Shown one piece after another: positions 28,691-38,978 of a DNA stretch of 64,000 nt (positions within the stretch are counted from its first letter, which is position 1; each line of letters begins with the position of its first letter). The stretch covers positions 1-64,000 of the forward strand of contig NZ_JPYA01000186.1 in NCBI RefSeq assembly GCF_000750005.1, read 5' to 3'. Under the pieces are notes generated by a model. That model was not told where the DNA came from. It made no database searches and saw nothing but the letters and a program-made list of their open reading frames with translations. Position numbers and translations under genes: made by a program. Source of the DNA: Geobacillus icigianus. GTDB taxonomy: Bacteria > Bacillota > Bacilli > Bacillales > Anoxybacillaceae.

Positions 28691-29551
28691 ATGGCGACGA
28701 TTCAATGGTTTCCCGGTCATATGGCGAAAGCGAAGCGGGAAGTGCAAGAAAAACTAAAATGGATTGATGTGGCTTTTGAGCTGCTTGACGCCCGTGTGCC
28801 GATGTCTTCGCGCAATCCTATGATCGACGAGATTCTTGGGCAAAAGCCGCGCCTCGTTTTGCTCAACAAGGCCGATATGGCCGATGAGGCGGTGACGGAA
28901 CAATGGATTCGCTATTTTCGCGAGCAAGGGAAAACCGCGATCGCCATCGATGCGCAAAGCGGGACGGGAGTGAGGCAACTGGCCGCAGCGGCGAAAGAGA
29001 TGGTGAAAGACAAATTCGCCAAGATGCGGGCGAAAGGGATTAAAAACCCGCGTCCGGTTCGGGCGCTCATCGTCGGCATTCCGAATGTCGGCAAATCGAC
29101 GCTCATCAACCGGCTGGCGGGCCGCCATATCGCGAAAACCGGCGACAAGCCGGGAGTGACGAAGGCGCAGCAATGGATCAAGGTCGGCAAAGAAATGGAG
29201 CTGCTCGATACACCCGGCATTCTATGGCCGAAGTTTGAAGATGAGGATGTCGGTTACAAGCTGGCGGTAACAGGCGCCATCAAAGATGAAATTTTGAATG
29301 GGCAAGATGTCGCCGTTTACGCGCTCCGTTTTTTGTCCGCTCATTATCCGGAGCGGCTCCTTTCGCGTTATGATCTCGATGACATTCCCGCCGACATCGT
29401 CGCGTTGTTCGAGGCCATCGGGCGGCGGCGCGGCTGTTTGACAGCGGGCGGCGGCGTGGATTACGACAAAGTTGCGGAGATTGTGCTGTCTGATATTCGG
29501 ACCGAAAAATTAGGCCGCTTAAGTTTTGAAGCGCCCGCTTTACGGACGTGA
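28691..29551 (+). CDS. rbgA: Ribosome biogenesis GTPase RbgA (YlqF)
   Basis: This 286-residue circularly permuted GTPase acts late in 50S assembly. G4 (NKAD) precedes the P-loop GIPNVGKST and DTPGILWP, the permuted order typical of YlqF/YawG. The N-terminus [17 protein letters not shown] and the C-terminal ANTAR-like RNA-binding tail fit the family. ATG 28691 follows GCAGGTGAAGG. The 174 bp between lepB and this gene show no other feature. Its last codons form part of a terminator stem. Confidence 0.96.
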   Translation: MATIQWFPGHMAKAKREVQEKLKWIDVAFELLDARVPMSSRNPMIDEILGQKPRLVLLNKADMADEAVTEQWIRYFREQGKTAIAIDAQSGTGVRQLAAAAKEMVKDKFAKMRAKGIKNPRPVRALIVGIPNVGKSTLINRLAGRHIAKTGDKPGVTKAQQWIKVGKEMELLDTPGILWPKFEDEDVGYKLAVTGAIKDEILNGQDVAVYALRFLSAHYPERLLSRYDLDDIPADIVALFEAIGRRRGCLTAGGGVDYDKVAEIVLSDIRTEKLGRLSFEAPALRT

Positions 29552-29573
29552 ACTGTCCGGCGGGCGTTTTTTT
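29532..29573 (+). terminator. Terminator overlapping the rbgA stop codon
   Basis: CGCCCGC (29532-29538) pairs with GCGGGCG (29560-29566); an inner GGAC/GTCC pair extends the stem. T7 follows. The rbgA TGA lies in the loop region. Confidence 0.88.
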
Positions 29574-29584
29574 GCGGGCCGTGC

Positions 29585-29613
29585 TTGACGTCCGGCCCGA
29601 TCGAACCGATAGT
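29585..29613 (+). promoter_or_regulatory. Probable sigma-A promoter of rnhB
   Basis: TTGACG (29585-29590), 17 bp and GATAGT (29608-29613) lie 24 nt upstream of rnhB. The -10 is imperfect. Confidence 0.5.
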
Positions 29614-29636
29614 ATAAGTAGAAGAGGGAGAGACGA

Positions 29637-30413
29637 ATGAAACGGTATACGGTCAAGGAGATTGAGGCGCTTCTTCCGCAGCTTGGCGCCGACGATCCGC
29701 ATTGGGAATGGCTGCGGCGGGATGAGCGCAAGAGCGTGCAGGCGCTTCTCGCTCGTTTGGACAGGGAGCAGGCGCGCCGCCGGGCGGAGAAGCAGCGATG
29801 GGAAGCGTTGCTGCGCTGGGAGCGGGAGCTGTACGCGGCCGGCGCCGCTCGCATCGCTGGTATCGATGAGGCGGGCCGCGGTCCGCTCGCTGGTCCGGTT
29901 GTGGCCGCCGCCGTCATTTTGCCGGCAGGCGCTTACTTGCCGGGGCTTGACGATTCCAAACGGCTCACACCGGCTAAGCGCGAAGCGTTGTTTGCACAAA
30001 TTGAAGCGTGCGCTGTCGCTATTGGCATCGGGATCGTCAGCGCGGCGGAAATCGATGAGTGGAATATTTACGAGGCGACGAGGCGGGCGATGGCGAAAGC
30101 GGTGGAGAACCTCTCCCCGCCGCCTGACTATTTGCTTGTCGATGCCATGACGGTTCCGTGCTCATTGCCGCAACGATCGCTGATCAAAGGCGATGCCAGC
30201 AGCGCTTCCATCGCTGCGGCATCGGTCATCGCCAAAGTCACGCGCGACCGCTGGATGACCGAATTGGACCGCCGCTATCCACAATATGGATTCGCTCGCC
30301 ATATGGGCTACGGGACGCCGGAACATTTACAAGCTATTCGCCGTTACGGAGTGACGCCTGAGCATCGCCGTTCCTTTGCGCCGGTGCGCGAAGCGCTCAA
30401 TGAACATCGTTAA
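29637..30413 (+). CDS. rnhB: Ribonuclease HII
   Basis: This 258-residue enzyme cuts the RNA strand of RNA-DNA hybrids at misincorporated ribonucleotides. The core has [19 protein letters not shown] with the DEAGRG metal site, LDDSKRLT, and a late VDAMT and HMGYGTPEH. An N-terminal extension of about 70 residues ([30 protein letters not shown]) is the usual one of Bacillus RNase HII. GAGGGAGAGACGA precedes the start. Confidence 0.95.
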   Translation: MKRYTVKEIEALLPQLGADDPHWEWLRRDERKSVQALLARLDREQARRRAEKQRWEALLRWERELYAAGAARIAGIDEAGRGPLAGPVVAAAVILPAGAYLPGLDDSKRLTPAKREALFAQIEACAVAIGIGIVSAAEIDEWNIYEATRRAMAKAVENLSPPPDYLLVDAMTVPCSLPQRSLIKGDASSASIAAASVIAKVTRDRWMTELDRRYPQYGFARHMGYGTPEHLQAIRRYGVTPEHRRSFAPVREALNEHR

Positions 30414-30835
30414 CGGCTCGGATGATGGAAAAGCGAGGTGTAGCGCTCGCCCATCGCGCTTAATGGCGATCGATTTTCTTTCATTCGTTGTTTTGCATGC
30501 GAACGGCTTTCGCCAAAGCGCCAAGCGATCCTCATTAATGGCCGCCGCTCGTTTTCAGCGGGAGACGGCCAACGGGGACATCGTCGTGGAAAGCAAAAGG
30601 GCGCCGGTGTCGACCCGCTTTGCTTCACACCGTCCGAGCATGTCAACCTCATCGTATGGAAACGGGTTGCATCGACACGGACGATCAAAGGGAAACGACG
30701 AGCTATAGTTGAAAGTTTGTTTTACATCCCGCTGATTACTCGACTCGTTTATCATCATCAACTTGTACTTAGATGAAACACGCAACGAAAAATCGGAAAT
30801 GGTTTATGGTAACTTATATAGAAAGGGGGAGGGGA
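30414..30835. other. Long intergenic region between rnhB and ylqG, no gene recognised
   Basis: This 422-bp stretch has open frames on both strands (about 110 codons on +, 92 on -), but none has a good ribosome-binding site, recognisable motif or family resemblance. The last 120 bp are AT-richer and probably hold the ylqG promoter. I see no clear hairpin terminator after rnhB. It could hold a small RNA or a decayed gene. Confidence 0.5.
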
Positions 30836-32374
30836 ATGGTCGAGCGGATGGAACGAACGTTGCCGGTAGCTGCTGTGCGCGATCCGGTGTCTAGACGACC
30901 GTTGGCGCCAGGAGAGGCCATTATCGGCCGGGTGGAACAAGTGGAAGAGACGGAAACGGGAGAGCGGTCGGCGCTCGTTCGGGCCGGCGGCCAACTCATT
31001 CGCGCCCGGCTCGAAGCGCCGCTCGCTGAGGGACGGCTCTATTTGTTTGAAATTCACGAACAAGGCCGGTGGAAAGCGGTGCCGCTGTCGAGGGCGGGCG
31101 CCCATTCGCTTGAAGAGGCCGCGCGCCAATGGCAGCGTGCTTGGAAGCTGTCGGATGCCGCCTTGCCGGTGCTTCGCCAGGCGCTGAAAGCGGGAGCGGT
31201 TGTGACCAAAACGGAGGTGGTGAAGCTGGCCGAGGCGGTGCAGCAAACCGGGCAACCGGACAGCGCGGAAGAAGTGCTCGCCCATTTGTTTCGCCGCGGT
31301 TTGCCGCCGTCTCCGGCCGTGTTTCGCACCCTGTGGGCAGCGAGAGCGGGAGCGCCGCTCGCTTCATTGTTGACGGAACTAAAGGCGGCGCTCGCCGCCC
31401 TTCCCGCCCAGCCGGGGACGGTGGCGCTCAGGCAGGACTTCGAACGTCTTCTTTCACCCTCGCTGTTTGCCTACGAGACGGCAGCCCATGTAGCGTTAGC
31501 GGCTCGGCAGGAAGGAGCGGAGCCAGCGTCGGCGCTCTGGGCTCGCCTCGGGCTCGCTCCGTTGACTAAGGACGGCCGTATGGCGCTTCGCGAGGCGTTG
31601 CGGCAGCGGCGTTTTTCTGAAGTGGGGCGGCTGCTCGGTGTGACGGATGAGGAAAGATTTTTCGCCCGAGTTGCCGCGGTGGACGCCGCTTTTCGCCGCG
31701 GGGAGCTCCCTAGGGCGGAAGCAGAGCTGTGGGCGGCCGCCCGAACGGCCCGCGATCCGGCGCTGTCCGTGTTTCATTGGCTGCGCCGGATGGCGGCTCG
31801 CCTTGGGGTTGGCGACGAGGCGGAACTCGCCCGCGCGCTGAAAACGGGTTCGGCGCCTGTCGCCCCCTCATCGTTAAAAGGGCTGCTCCTTCGCCTTCTT
31901 CACGATCCGGAAACGAGCGGGGCGAAACGGACGGCGGAAGCGTTGCTTGACCGGCTGGACGGCATGGCCATCGCTTCGGGCCGCGACGGCGCGATGGAGC
32001 ACGCGTGGCTCGCCTTTCCGCTTCCGCTTGGCCGCCATGACAGCGATTTGGTCGTCTATTGGCAAGGAAGGCGAAGCCATGAGCGGACGCTTGACACCGA
32101 TTACAGCCGCATCGTCTGTTCGCTGACGCTTGAAGAGTTGGGCGAGGTGGTCGTCGATATGCGCGTGCAGCGTCGGATCGTTCACATTTCCATTTTTCAC
32201 GATGATCCGCAGCTGTCGGCGCTGATCGCCCGGTTGTCCCCGCTCGCGAAAGAGCGGTTTCAAGCGCACGGTTATCGATTGTCAGGGGTGGATGTCAAGG
32301 CGGCGTCTGCCGCTTGCCCGCCTTCTCTCTTTCCGTTTCAAAGCGGCGGCAGCGGGGTGGACTGGCGGGCATGA
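30836..32374 (+). CDS. ylqG: YlqG: protein with FliK-like C-terminal domain
   Basis: This 512-residue protein sits at the B. subtilis ylqG position and has no assigned function. The long N-terminal part is rich in Ala, Arg, Leu and Glu. The last 100 residues resemble the FliK hook-length-control C-terminal domain: SLTLEELGEVVVDMRVQRR, then VHISIFHDDPQLSALIARLS and FQAHGYRLSGVDV. This compares with IRLHPEHLGTVTVKMTHEGG and LLVANDAVKELLHAHLPQLT in this window's FliK. It overlaps ylqH by 4 nt (ATGA). ATG 30836 has a strong GGGGGAGGGG site; an earlier in-frame ATG at 30773 is unlikely. A role in a secretion switch is inference only. Confidence 0.8.
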   Translation: MVERMERTLPVAAVRDPVSRRPLAPGEAIIGRVEQVEETETGERSALVRAGGQLIRARLEAPLAEGRLYLFEIHEQGRWKAVPLSRAGAHSLEEAARQWQRAWKLSDAALPVLRQALKAGAVVTKTEVVKLAEAVQQTGQPDSAEEVLAHLFRRGLPPSPAVFRTLWAARAGAPLASLLTELKAALAALPAQPGTVALRQDFERLLSPSLFAYETAAHVALAARQEGAEPASALWARLGLAPLTKDGRMALREALRQRRFSEVGRLLGVTDEERFFARVAAVDAAFRRGELPRAEAELWAAARTARDPALSVFHWLRRMAARLGVGDEAELARALKTGSAPVAPSSLKGLLLRLLHDPETSGAKRTAEALLDRLDGMAIASGRDGAMEHAWLAFPLPLGRHDSDLVVYWQGRRSHERTLDTDYSRIVCSLTLEELGEVVVDMRVQRRIVHISIFHDDPQLSALIARLSPLAKERFQAHGYRLSGVDVKAASAACPPSLFPFQSGGSGVDWRA

Positions 32375-32658
32375 GCGAGGGGAGAAAAAAGGCGGTTGCG
32401 TTGTCGTATGATGCCCATGTGGACGAAGCGCCTGTGGTAAAGGCGAAAGGGAGCGGGGCGGTCGCTGAGGCGATCATCGAGATGGCCGAACAACACGGCG
32501 TTCCGATCCGAAAAGACCCCGTGCTCGTTGAATTGCTCAGCGAAGTGGAGCTGAATGAGACGATTCCCGAAGAGCTGTATGCGCTCGTGGCGGAGCTGTT
32601 TGCGTTTTTATACGATCTAGACCGCGCCGCCAAAGAACAAAAAGCGGGGAAAGGATGA
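32371..32658 (+). CDS. ylqH: YlqH: stand-alone FlhB C-terminal (EscU/YscU/HrcU) domain
   Basis: This 95-residue soluble protein aligns with the part of FlhB after the autocleavage site: KKAVALSYDAHVDEAPVVKA with YAVALQYEDGKMEAPVVVAK, then HGV, and later IPEELYALVAELFAFLYDL with IPEAFFQAVAEILAYVYRL. The NPTH cleavage motif and all membrane segments of FlhB are absent. In FlhB this domain, with FliK, switches export substrate class. The start overlaps the ylqG stop, so the two are translated together. What it binds is unknown. Confidence 0.9.
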   Translation: MSEGRKKAVALSYDAHVDEAPVVKAKGSGAVAEAIIEMAEQHGVPIRKDPVLVELLSEVELNETIPEELYALVAELFAFLYDLDRAAKEQKAGKG

Positions 32659-32682
32659 GGTTTCCTCTTCCCCGCTTTTTTT
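32640..32682 (+). terminator. Terminator overlapping the ylqH stop codon
   Basis: AAAGCGGGGAA (from 32641) pairs with TTCCCCGCTTT (to 32678) and is followed by more T residues. The ylqH stop lies within the loop side of the hairpin. Confidence 0.9.
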
Positions 32683-32701
32683 CATTATTGTGACGAAACG
32701 G

Positions 32702-32729
32702 TGGACAACCGGGAAACGTTAGGTATAAA
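32702..32729 (+). promoter_or_regulatory. Sigma-A promoter of sucCD
   Basis: TGGACA (32702-32707), 16 bp and TATAAA (32724-32729) lie 47 nt upstream of sucC. Confidence 0.7.
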
Positions 32730-32730
32730 A

Positions 32731-32744
32731 TGAAAGCGCTAAGA
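32731..32744 (+). promoter_or_regulatory. Candidate CcpA (cre) site before sucC
   Basis: TGAAAGCGCTAAGA contains the full TGAAAGCG half of the catabolite-responsive element consensus and deviates mainly at one late position. It sits right at the predicted transcription start, where CcpA binding would repress sucCD in glucose. Confidence 0.55.
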
Positions 32745-32775
32745 CTTTTTGATCTTATACATAGGAGGTTGGCGC

Positions 32776-33936
<1,161 letters not shown>

Positions 33937-33953
33937 GAAAGCGAGGGAGACAC

Positions 33954-34856
33954 GTGAGCGTTTTTGTCAATAAAGACACGAAAGTGATCGTGCAAGGGAT
34001 TACCGGTTCGCAAGGGCTGTTTCATACAAAACAGATGATTGAATACGGAACGAACATTGTCGGCGGGGTCACGCCGGGCAAAGGCGGCACGGAAGTCGAA
34101 GGCGTGCCGGTGTTTGACACCGTTTCGGAAGCGGTCGAAAAAACGGGCGCGAACGCTTCGGTCATTTACGTTCCGCCGGCGTTTGCCGCCGATGCGATCA
34201 TGGAGGCGGTCGACGCCGGGCTCGATCTCGTCGTCTGCATCACCGAAGGCATTCCGGTGCTTGATATGGTGAAAGTGAAACGGTACATGGAAGGGAAAAA
34301 GACGCGCCTCATCGGCCCGAACTGCCCGGGCGTCATTACGCCGGAAGAGTGCAAAATCGGCATTATGCCGGGCTACATCCATAAAAAAGGGCATGTCGGC
34401 ATCGTCTCGCGCTCCGGCACGCTGACGTACGAGGCGGTTCACCAACTGACGCAAGCCGGCATCGGCCAATCAACGGCAGTCGGTATCGGCGGTGACCCGG
34501 TCAACGGCACGAACTTCATCGATGTGCTGAAGGCGTTTAACGAGGATGAAGAGACATACGCCGTCATTATGATCGGCGAAATCGGCGGCACGGCCGAAGA
34601 AGAAGCGGCTGAATGGGTGAAAGCGAATATGACGAAACCGGTCGTCGGCTTCATCGGCGGGCAGACGGCGCCTCCGGGCAAACGGATGGGCCATGCCGGC
34701 GCGATCATTTCCGGCGGCAAAGGCACGGCTGCGGAAAAAATTAAAAAAATGACCGAATGCGGCATCAAAGTGGCGGAAACGCCGGCCGTCATCGGCGAAA
34801 CGCTCATTTCCGTCTTAAAAGAGCGCGGCTTGTACGAAAAATGCAAAACGCATTAA
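33954..34856 (+). CDS. sucD: Succinyl-CoA ligase (ADP-forming), alpha subunit
   Basis: This 300-residue subunit binds CoA and carries the phosphohistidine. The CoA-binding Rossmann N-terminus ([15 protein letters not shown]), GPNCPGVI and GRSG-like VSRSGTL segments, and the active-site histidine in [14 protein letters not shown] are present. The GTG start at 33954 has GCGAGGGAGA upstream and is 17 nt after sucC. Confidence 0.97.
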   Translation: MSVFVNKDTKVIVQGITGSQGLFHTKQMIEYGTNIVGGVTPGKGGTEVEGVPVFDTVSEAVEKTGANASVIYVPPAFAADAIMEAVDAGLDLVVCITEGIPVLDMVKVKRYMEGKKTRLIGPNCPGVITPEECKIGIMPGYIHKKGHVGIVSRSGTLTYEAVHQLTQAGIGQSTAVGIGGDPVNGTNFIDVLKAFNEDEETYAVIMIGEIGGTAEEEAAEWVKANMTKPVVGFIGGQTAPPGKRMGHAGAIISGGKGTAAEKIKKMTECGIKVAETPAVIGETLISVLKERGLYEKCKTH

Positions 34857-34864
34857 TGTTCCTG

Positions 34865-34886
34865 CCCCGCACCCTTGCGTGCGGGG
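34865..34886 (+). terminator. Hairpin after sucD, weak terminator
   Basis: CCCCGCAC (34865-34872) pairs with GTGCGGGG (34879-34886). The tail (TGCTATTTATCC) is only partly T-rich, so some read-through into dprA is likely; no promoter is obvious before dprA. Confidence 0.65.
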
Positions 34887-34920
34887 TGCTATTTATCCTG
34901 TTGCGAGAAAGGGGAATACG

Positions 34921-35802
34921 ATGTACGATACGGTTCGCGACCGGCTCATCCATCTCCACCATTGCCGCGGGGCGGGATGGAAGACGATTCAGGCGCTGTT
35001 GGCCGCTGATGCTACGCTTTCTGCCCCATTTTCGCTCTCTCCCTCTGCCCTCCGCTCCCTTGTCCCGCTCTCCGATGCGCAATGGAACGCCTTTTTCCAC
35101 GACTTGCATGCCATCGATATGCAGCGGCTGCTGCAAGCATACCACAGCCGGGGCATTCACCTCATCACGTTATGGGACGCTGACTATCCGCCGCTGCTAA
35201 AGCATATCCACGCGCCGCCATGGGTGCTGTACGCGAAAGGGAACCTCGCTTTGCTTCAACAAGTGAAGCTGATCAGCATCGTCGGAACGCGACATCCGAC
35301 GAAAGAAGGAATCGCCGCGTTGGAAAAACTGGTGCCGCCGCTCGTTTCCGCCGGTTTTACGATCGTGAGCGGACTGGCCTTTGGCATTGATGTTTGCGCC
35401 CATCAACTGGCCGTCCGGCACGGCGGCACGACGATCGCGGTCATCGCCGGCGGGCTTGACCACGTTTATCCAAAGGCCCACCGTTCCTTTGCTCGGCAAC
35501 TCATGGAAGAACATCTCGTGATCGCTGAACATCCGCCGGCAACAAGACCGCAGCCGTGGCAGTTTCCGGCTCGCAACCGCATCATCAGCGGATTGTCGCT
35601 CGGCACGATCGTCGTACAAGCCCGGGTGAAAAGCGGCTCGCTCATCACCGCCGCGTATGCGCTCGAGCAAGGGCGCGAAGTGTTCGCCGTCCCCGGTCCG
35701 ATCGGTTTGGCCGAATCCGCTGGACCGAATACGCTCATTCAACACGGGGCCAAACTAGTGCAACAAGCGGACGATGTGATCGCTGAATTCCCGTACTTGT
35801 AG
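34921..35802 (+). CDS. dprA: DNA-processing protein DprA (Smf)
   Basis: This 293-residue protein loads RecA on incoming single-stranded DNA during transformation. The Rossmann-like DprA core shows SIVGTRHPTKEG, GLAFGIDVCAH, TIAVIAGGLDHVYPK, FPARNRIISGLS and the C-terminal FAVPGPIG. ATG 34921 follows GAGAAAGGGGAA. The N-terminus keeps a SAM-like domain. A C-terminal winged-helix is lacking, as in B. subtilis DprA. Confidence 0.95.
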   Translation: MYDTVRDRLIHLHHCRGAGWKTIQALLAADATLSAPFSLSPSALRSLVPLSDAQWNAFFHDLHAIDMQRLLQAYHSRGIHLITLWDADYPPLLKHIHAPPWVLYAKGNLALLQQVKLISIVGTRHPTKEGIAALEKLVPPLVSAGFTIVSGLAFGIDVCAHQLAVRHGGTTIAVIAGGLDHVYPKAHRSFARQLMEEHLVIAEHPPATRPQPWQFPARNRIISGLSLGTIVVQARVKSGSLITAAYALEQGREVFAVPGPIGLAESAGPNTLIQHGAKLVQQADDVIAEFPYL

Positions 35803-35811
35803 CGATCATGT

Positions 35812-35840
35812 TTGACAAATGTGGCCATAATCATTAATAA
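35812..35840 (+). promoter_or_regulatory. Sigma-A promoter of topA
   Basis: A perfect TTGACA (35812-35817), 17 bp and TAATAA (35835-35840) lie 40 nt upstream of topA. Confidence 0.8.
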
Positions 35841-35880
35841 TAATGAAGATTTCAATTTACCTCCTAGGGGTGGAAGATCG

Positions 35881-37956
35881 ATGTCAGACTACTTAGTTAT
35901 CGTCGAGTCGCCAACGAAAGCGAAGACGATCGAACGATACTTAGGAAAAAAATATACGGTCAAAGCTTCGATGGGCCACGTCCGCGACTTGCCAAAAAGC
36001 CAAATGGGCGTTGATATAAACCGCGGCTATGAGCCGAAGTACATTACGATCCGCGGCAAAGGCCAGGTGATTAAAGAGCTGAAAACGGCGGCGAAAAAAG
36101 CGAAGAAAGTGTTCCTCGCCGCCGACCCGGACCGCGAAGGGGAGGCGATTGCTTGGCATTTGGCCAACATGCTCGATCTCGACATCCATTCGGATTGCCG
36201 CGTCGTGTTCCACGAAATTACAAAAGACGCCATTCAACAATCGTTTCAACAGCCGCGCGCCATCAATATGAACCTAGTGGACGCCCAGCAGGCGCGGCGC
36301 GTGCTCGACCGACTCGTCGGTTACAATATCAGCCCGCTCCTATGGAAGAAGGTGAAAAAAGGGTTGAGCGCCGGCCGCGTACAGTCGGTCGCCCTGCGCC
36401 TGATCATCGAGAGGGAAAAAGAAATTCGCGAATTCCGTCCGGAAGAATATTGGACGATTCAAGCGGTGCTGCAAAAAGGCACGGAAACGTTCCCCGCCTC
36501 CTTTTACGGCATCGATGGGCAAAAGCGCGACATAAAGACGGAAGAAGACGTGAAAGCCGTGCTTTCCCGCTTGCAAGGGAATTCGTTCACCGTCAAAACG
36601 GTCGCCAAGCGCGAGCGCAAGCGCAGTCCGGTGCCGCCATTTACCACGTCGTCACTGCAGCAGGAAGCGGCGCGCAAGCTCAATTTCCGCACGAAAAAAA
36701 CGATGATGGTCGCCCAGCAGCTGTATGAAGGAATCGACCTCGGCGGCGAGGGGACCGTCGGTTTGATTACATACATGCGCACCGATTCGACGCGCATCGC
36801 CGAAACGGCGCAGCGGGAAGCGGCGGCATACATCGAGGCGGCGTTTGGCGCTTCGTACGTCAACCAAGAAAAACGGAAGGAAAAGAAAAGCACCAATGCC
36901 CAAGATGCCCATGAAGCGATTCGTCCGACATCAGCCTTTCGCGATCCGGAAAAAGTAAAGCCGTATTTGACGCGCGATCAATTCCGGCTCTATAAATTGA
37001 TTTGGGAGCGATTCATCGCCAGCCAAATGGCAGCGGCCGTCCTTGACACGATGAGTGTGGAGCTGGAAAACAACGGCGTCCTGTTCCGCGCCAACGGGTC
37101 AAAGGTCAAGTTTCCGGGCTTTATGAAAGTATACATCGAAGGATCGGACGATCAGACGGAGGAACAAGACCGGCTGCTACCGAACTTGGAAGAGGGAGAA
37201 ACCGTCCAGAGCGAAGCGATTGAACCGAAGCAGCATTTCACCCAACCGCCGCCGCGCTACACAGAGGCGCGCCTTGTGAAAACGCTGGAAGAGCTCGGCA
37301 TCGGCCGTCCGTCGACGTATGCGCCGACGCTTGATACGATTCAAAAGCGCAACTACGTCGTCTTGGAAAACAAGCGGTTCATTCCAACGGAGCTTGGCGA
37401 AATCGTTGTTGAGCTGATGCTCGAGTTTTTTCCGGAAATTATCGATGTCGAGTTTACGGCGAAAATGGAAAAAGAATTGGATGAAATCGAAGAAGGAAAA
37501 GTGGGCTGGATCGAAGTCGTCGACGAGTTTTACCGCGAATTTGAGAAGCGGTTGAAAGTAGCGGAAAAAGAGATGCGCGAAGTGGATTTGAAAGACGAGC
37601 CGGCCGGCATCGATTGCGACGTGTGCGGCAGTCCGATGGTGTACAAAATGGGCCGCTTCGGCAAGTTTATCGCCTGTTCGAATTTTCCAGAATGCCGCCA
37701 TACGAAGCCGATTGTGAAGTCCATCGGCGTCAAGTGCCCGAAATGCCGTGAAGGCGAAATCGTGGAGCGCAGCAGCAAGCGGAAGCGAGTGTTTTATGGC
37801 TGCGATCGCTTTCCGGACTGTGACTTTGTTTCCTGGGACCAGCCGCTCGCTCGTCCTTGCCCGAAATGCGGCGGGCTGCTCATTGAGAAAAAATTGAAAA
37901 AGGGCGCGCAAGTGCAATGCACAGCGTGCGATTACGAAGAACGGCCGGACGTCTAA
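35881..37956 (+). CDS. topA: DNA topoisomerase I
   Basis: This 691-residue type IA enzyme relaxes negative supercoils. The Toprim domain begins [20 protein letters not shown] and has [13 protein letters not shown]. The active-site tyrosine is in [13 protein letters not shown]. Three C-terminal zinc ribbons are visible as four-cysteine sets (CDVCG...CSNFPEC; CPKC...CDRFPDC; CPKCG...CTAC). The length equals that of B. subtilis TopA. ATG 35881 follows AGGGGTGGAAG. The next gene is xerC; trmFO, normally between them in Bacillus, is absent. Confidence 0.97.
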   Translation: MSDYLVIVESPTKAKTIERYLGKKYTVKASMGHVRDLPKSQMGVDINRGYEPKYITIRGKGQVIKELKTAAKKAKKVFLAADPDREGEAIAWHLANMLDLDIHSDCRVVFHEITKDAIQQSFQQPRAINMNLVDAQQARRVLDRLVGYNISPLLWKKVKKGLSAGRVQSVALRLIIEREKEIREFRPEEYWTIQAVLQKGTETFPASFYGIDGQKRDIKTEEDVKAVLSRLQGNSFTVKTVAKRERKRSPVPPFTTSSLQQEAARKLNFRTKKTMMVAQQLYEGIDLGGEGTVGLITYMRTDSTRIAETAQREAAAYIEAAFGASYVNQEKRKEKKSTNAQDAHEAIRPTSAFRDPEKVKPYLTRDQFRLYKLIWERFIASQMAAAVLDTMSVELENNGVLFRANGSKVKFPGFMKVYIEGSDDQTEEQDRLLPNLEEGETVQSEAIEPKQHFTQPPPRYTEARLVKTLEELGIGRPSTYAPTLDTIQKRNYVVLENKRFIPTELGEIVVELMLEFFPEIIDVEFTAKMEKELDEIEEGKVGWIEVVDEFYREFEKRLKVAEKEMREVDLKDEPAGIDCDVCGSPMVYKMGRFGKFIACSNFPECRHTKPIVKSIGVKCPKCREGEIVERSSKRKRVFYGCDRFPDCDFVSWDQPLARPCPKCGGLLIEKKLKKGAQVQCTACDYEERPDV

Positions 37957-37995
37957 ACAGGCGCCGGCCACAATTCAGAATTTTATAAAAAATAG

Positions 37996-38025
37996 TTGCG
38001 TTTGTATGCCATCGTATGGTACGAT
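37996..38025 (+). promoter_or_regulatory. Possible promoter of xerC-hslVU-codY
   Basis: TTGCGT (37996-38001), 18 bp and TACGAT (38020-38025) lie 25 nt upstream of xerC. Both boxes are imperfect. Confidence 0.4.
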
Positions 38026-38050
38026 GGAGGAGCCGCTGCGAGGTGAGGCA

Positions 38051-38953
38051 ATGGAAAATTCGAAACTTGTATTACAATTGTTCCTGGAATATTTACAAAT
38101 CGAGAAAAATTATTCACAATATACTATTGTGTGCTACCGGCGCGACATTGAGCAGTTTTTGCAGTTTATGAGCGCCGAGGGGATCGGGCGGCTTGAGGAC
38201 GTGGCCTATAGCGATGTCCGCTTGTATTTGACGAAGCTGTACGGGCAAAAGCTATCGAGCCGTTCGATCGCCCGCAAAATTTCGAGTTTGCGCAGCTTTT
38301 ACAAGTTTTTGCTGCGCGAGGGGCGGGCGGCTGAAAATCCGTTTGCGTTTGCGGCGCTGCCGAAAAAAGAGCAAACCATTCCGAATTTTTTATATCCGCA
38401 GGAATTAGAAGCGCTCTTTCTTGTCAATGATGAGAATACCGCTCTTGGCCAGCGCAACGCGGCGCTGCTTGAGCTGTTGTACGCGACAGGTGCCAGGATT
38501 AGTGAATGTTGTCACATTCAACTGTCCGACATCGATTTCCAAGCGCAGACCGTATTCATTCACGGCAAAGGAAACAAGCAGCGCTACGTCCCGTTCGGGC
38601 GCGCGGCTTGTGAGGCGCTCAAACGGTATATCCACGGCGGGCGGCGCGAGCTTACGAAAACGTTGGCGGCAGACCACCGCTATTTGTTTGTTAACGCTCG
38701 TGGCAATCCGCTCACGCCTCGAGGGGCGCGGTACGTTTTCGAGCGGATCGTGGAAGCGGCGGCGCTGACGCAACAGATCAGCCCCCACGTGCTGAGGCAC
38801 ACGTTTGCGACCCATTTGCTCAACAACGGAGCCGACCTTCGCTCCGTGCAGGAGCTGCTCGGCCACACGCATTTGTCATCGACCCAAGTGTATACGCATG
38901 TGACGAAAGACCGGCTTCGGCACATTTATTTGCAGGCGCATCCGCGGGCGTAG
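38051..38953 (+). CDS. xerC: Tyrosine recombinase XerC (CodV)
   Basis: This 300-residue site-specific recombinase resolves chromosome dimers at dif with XerD. The N-terminal SAM-like core-binding domain ([16 protein letters not shown]) precedes the catalytic domain with the first Arg in [28 protein letters not shown], the LLGH motif and the nucleophile Tyr in STQVYTH. ATG 38051 follows GAGGTGAGGC. Order xerC-hslV-hslU-codY is the B. subtilis codV-clpQ-clpY-codY operon. Confidence 0.95.
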   Translation: MENSKLVLQLFLEYLQIEKNYSQYTIVCYRRDIEQFLQFMSAEGIGRLEDVAYSDVRLYLTKLYGQKLSSRSIARKISSLRSFYKFLLREGRAAENPFAFAALPKKEQTIPNFLYPQELEALFLVNDENTALGQRNAALLELLYATGARISECCHIQLSDIDFQAQTVFIHGKGNKQRYVPFGRAACEALKRYIHGGRRELTKTLAADHRYLFVNARGNPLTPRGARYVFERIVEAAALTQQISPHVLRHTFATHLLNNGADLRSVQELLGHTHLSSTQVYTHVTKDRLRHIYLQAHPRA

Positions 38954-38978
38954 GCCCGCCGGCAGGGAGGGGACAATG

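Noticed and set aside
30376-30708. A 110-codon + frame after rnhB
   Set aside because: It begins inside rnhB in another frame, lacks a ribosome-binding site and shows no known domain. Listed only as an unexplained gap.
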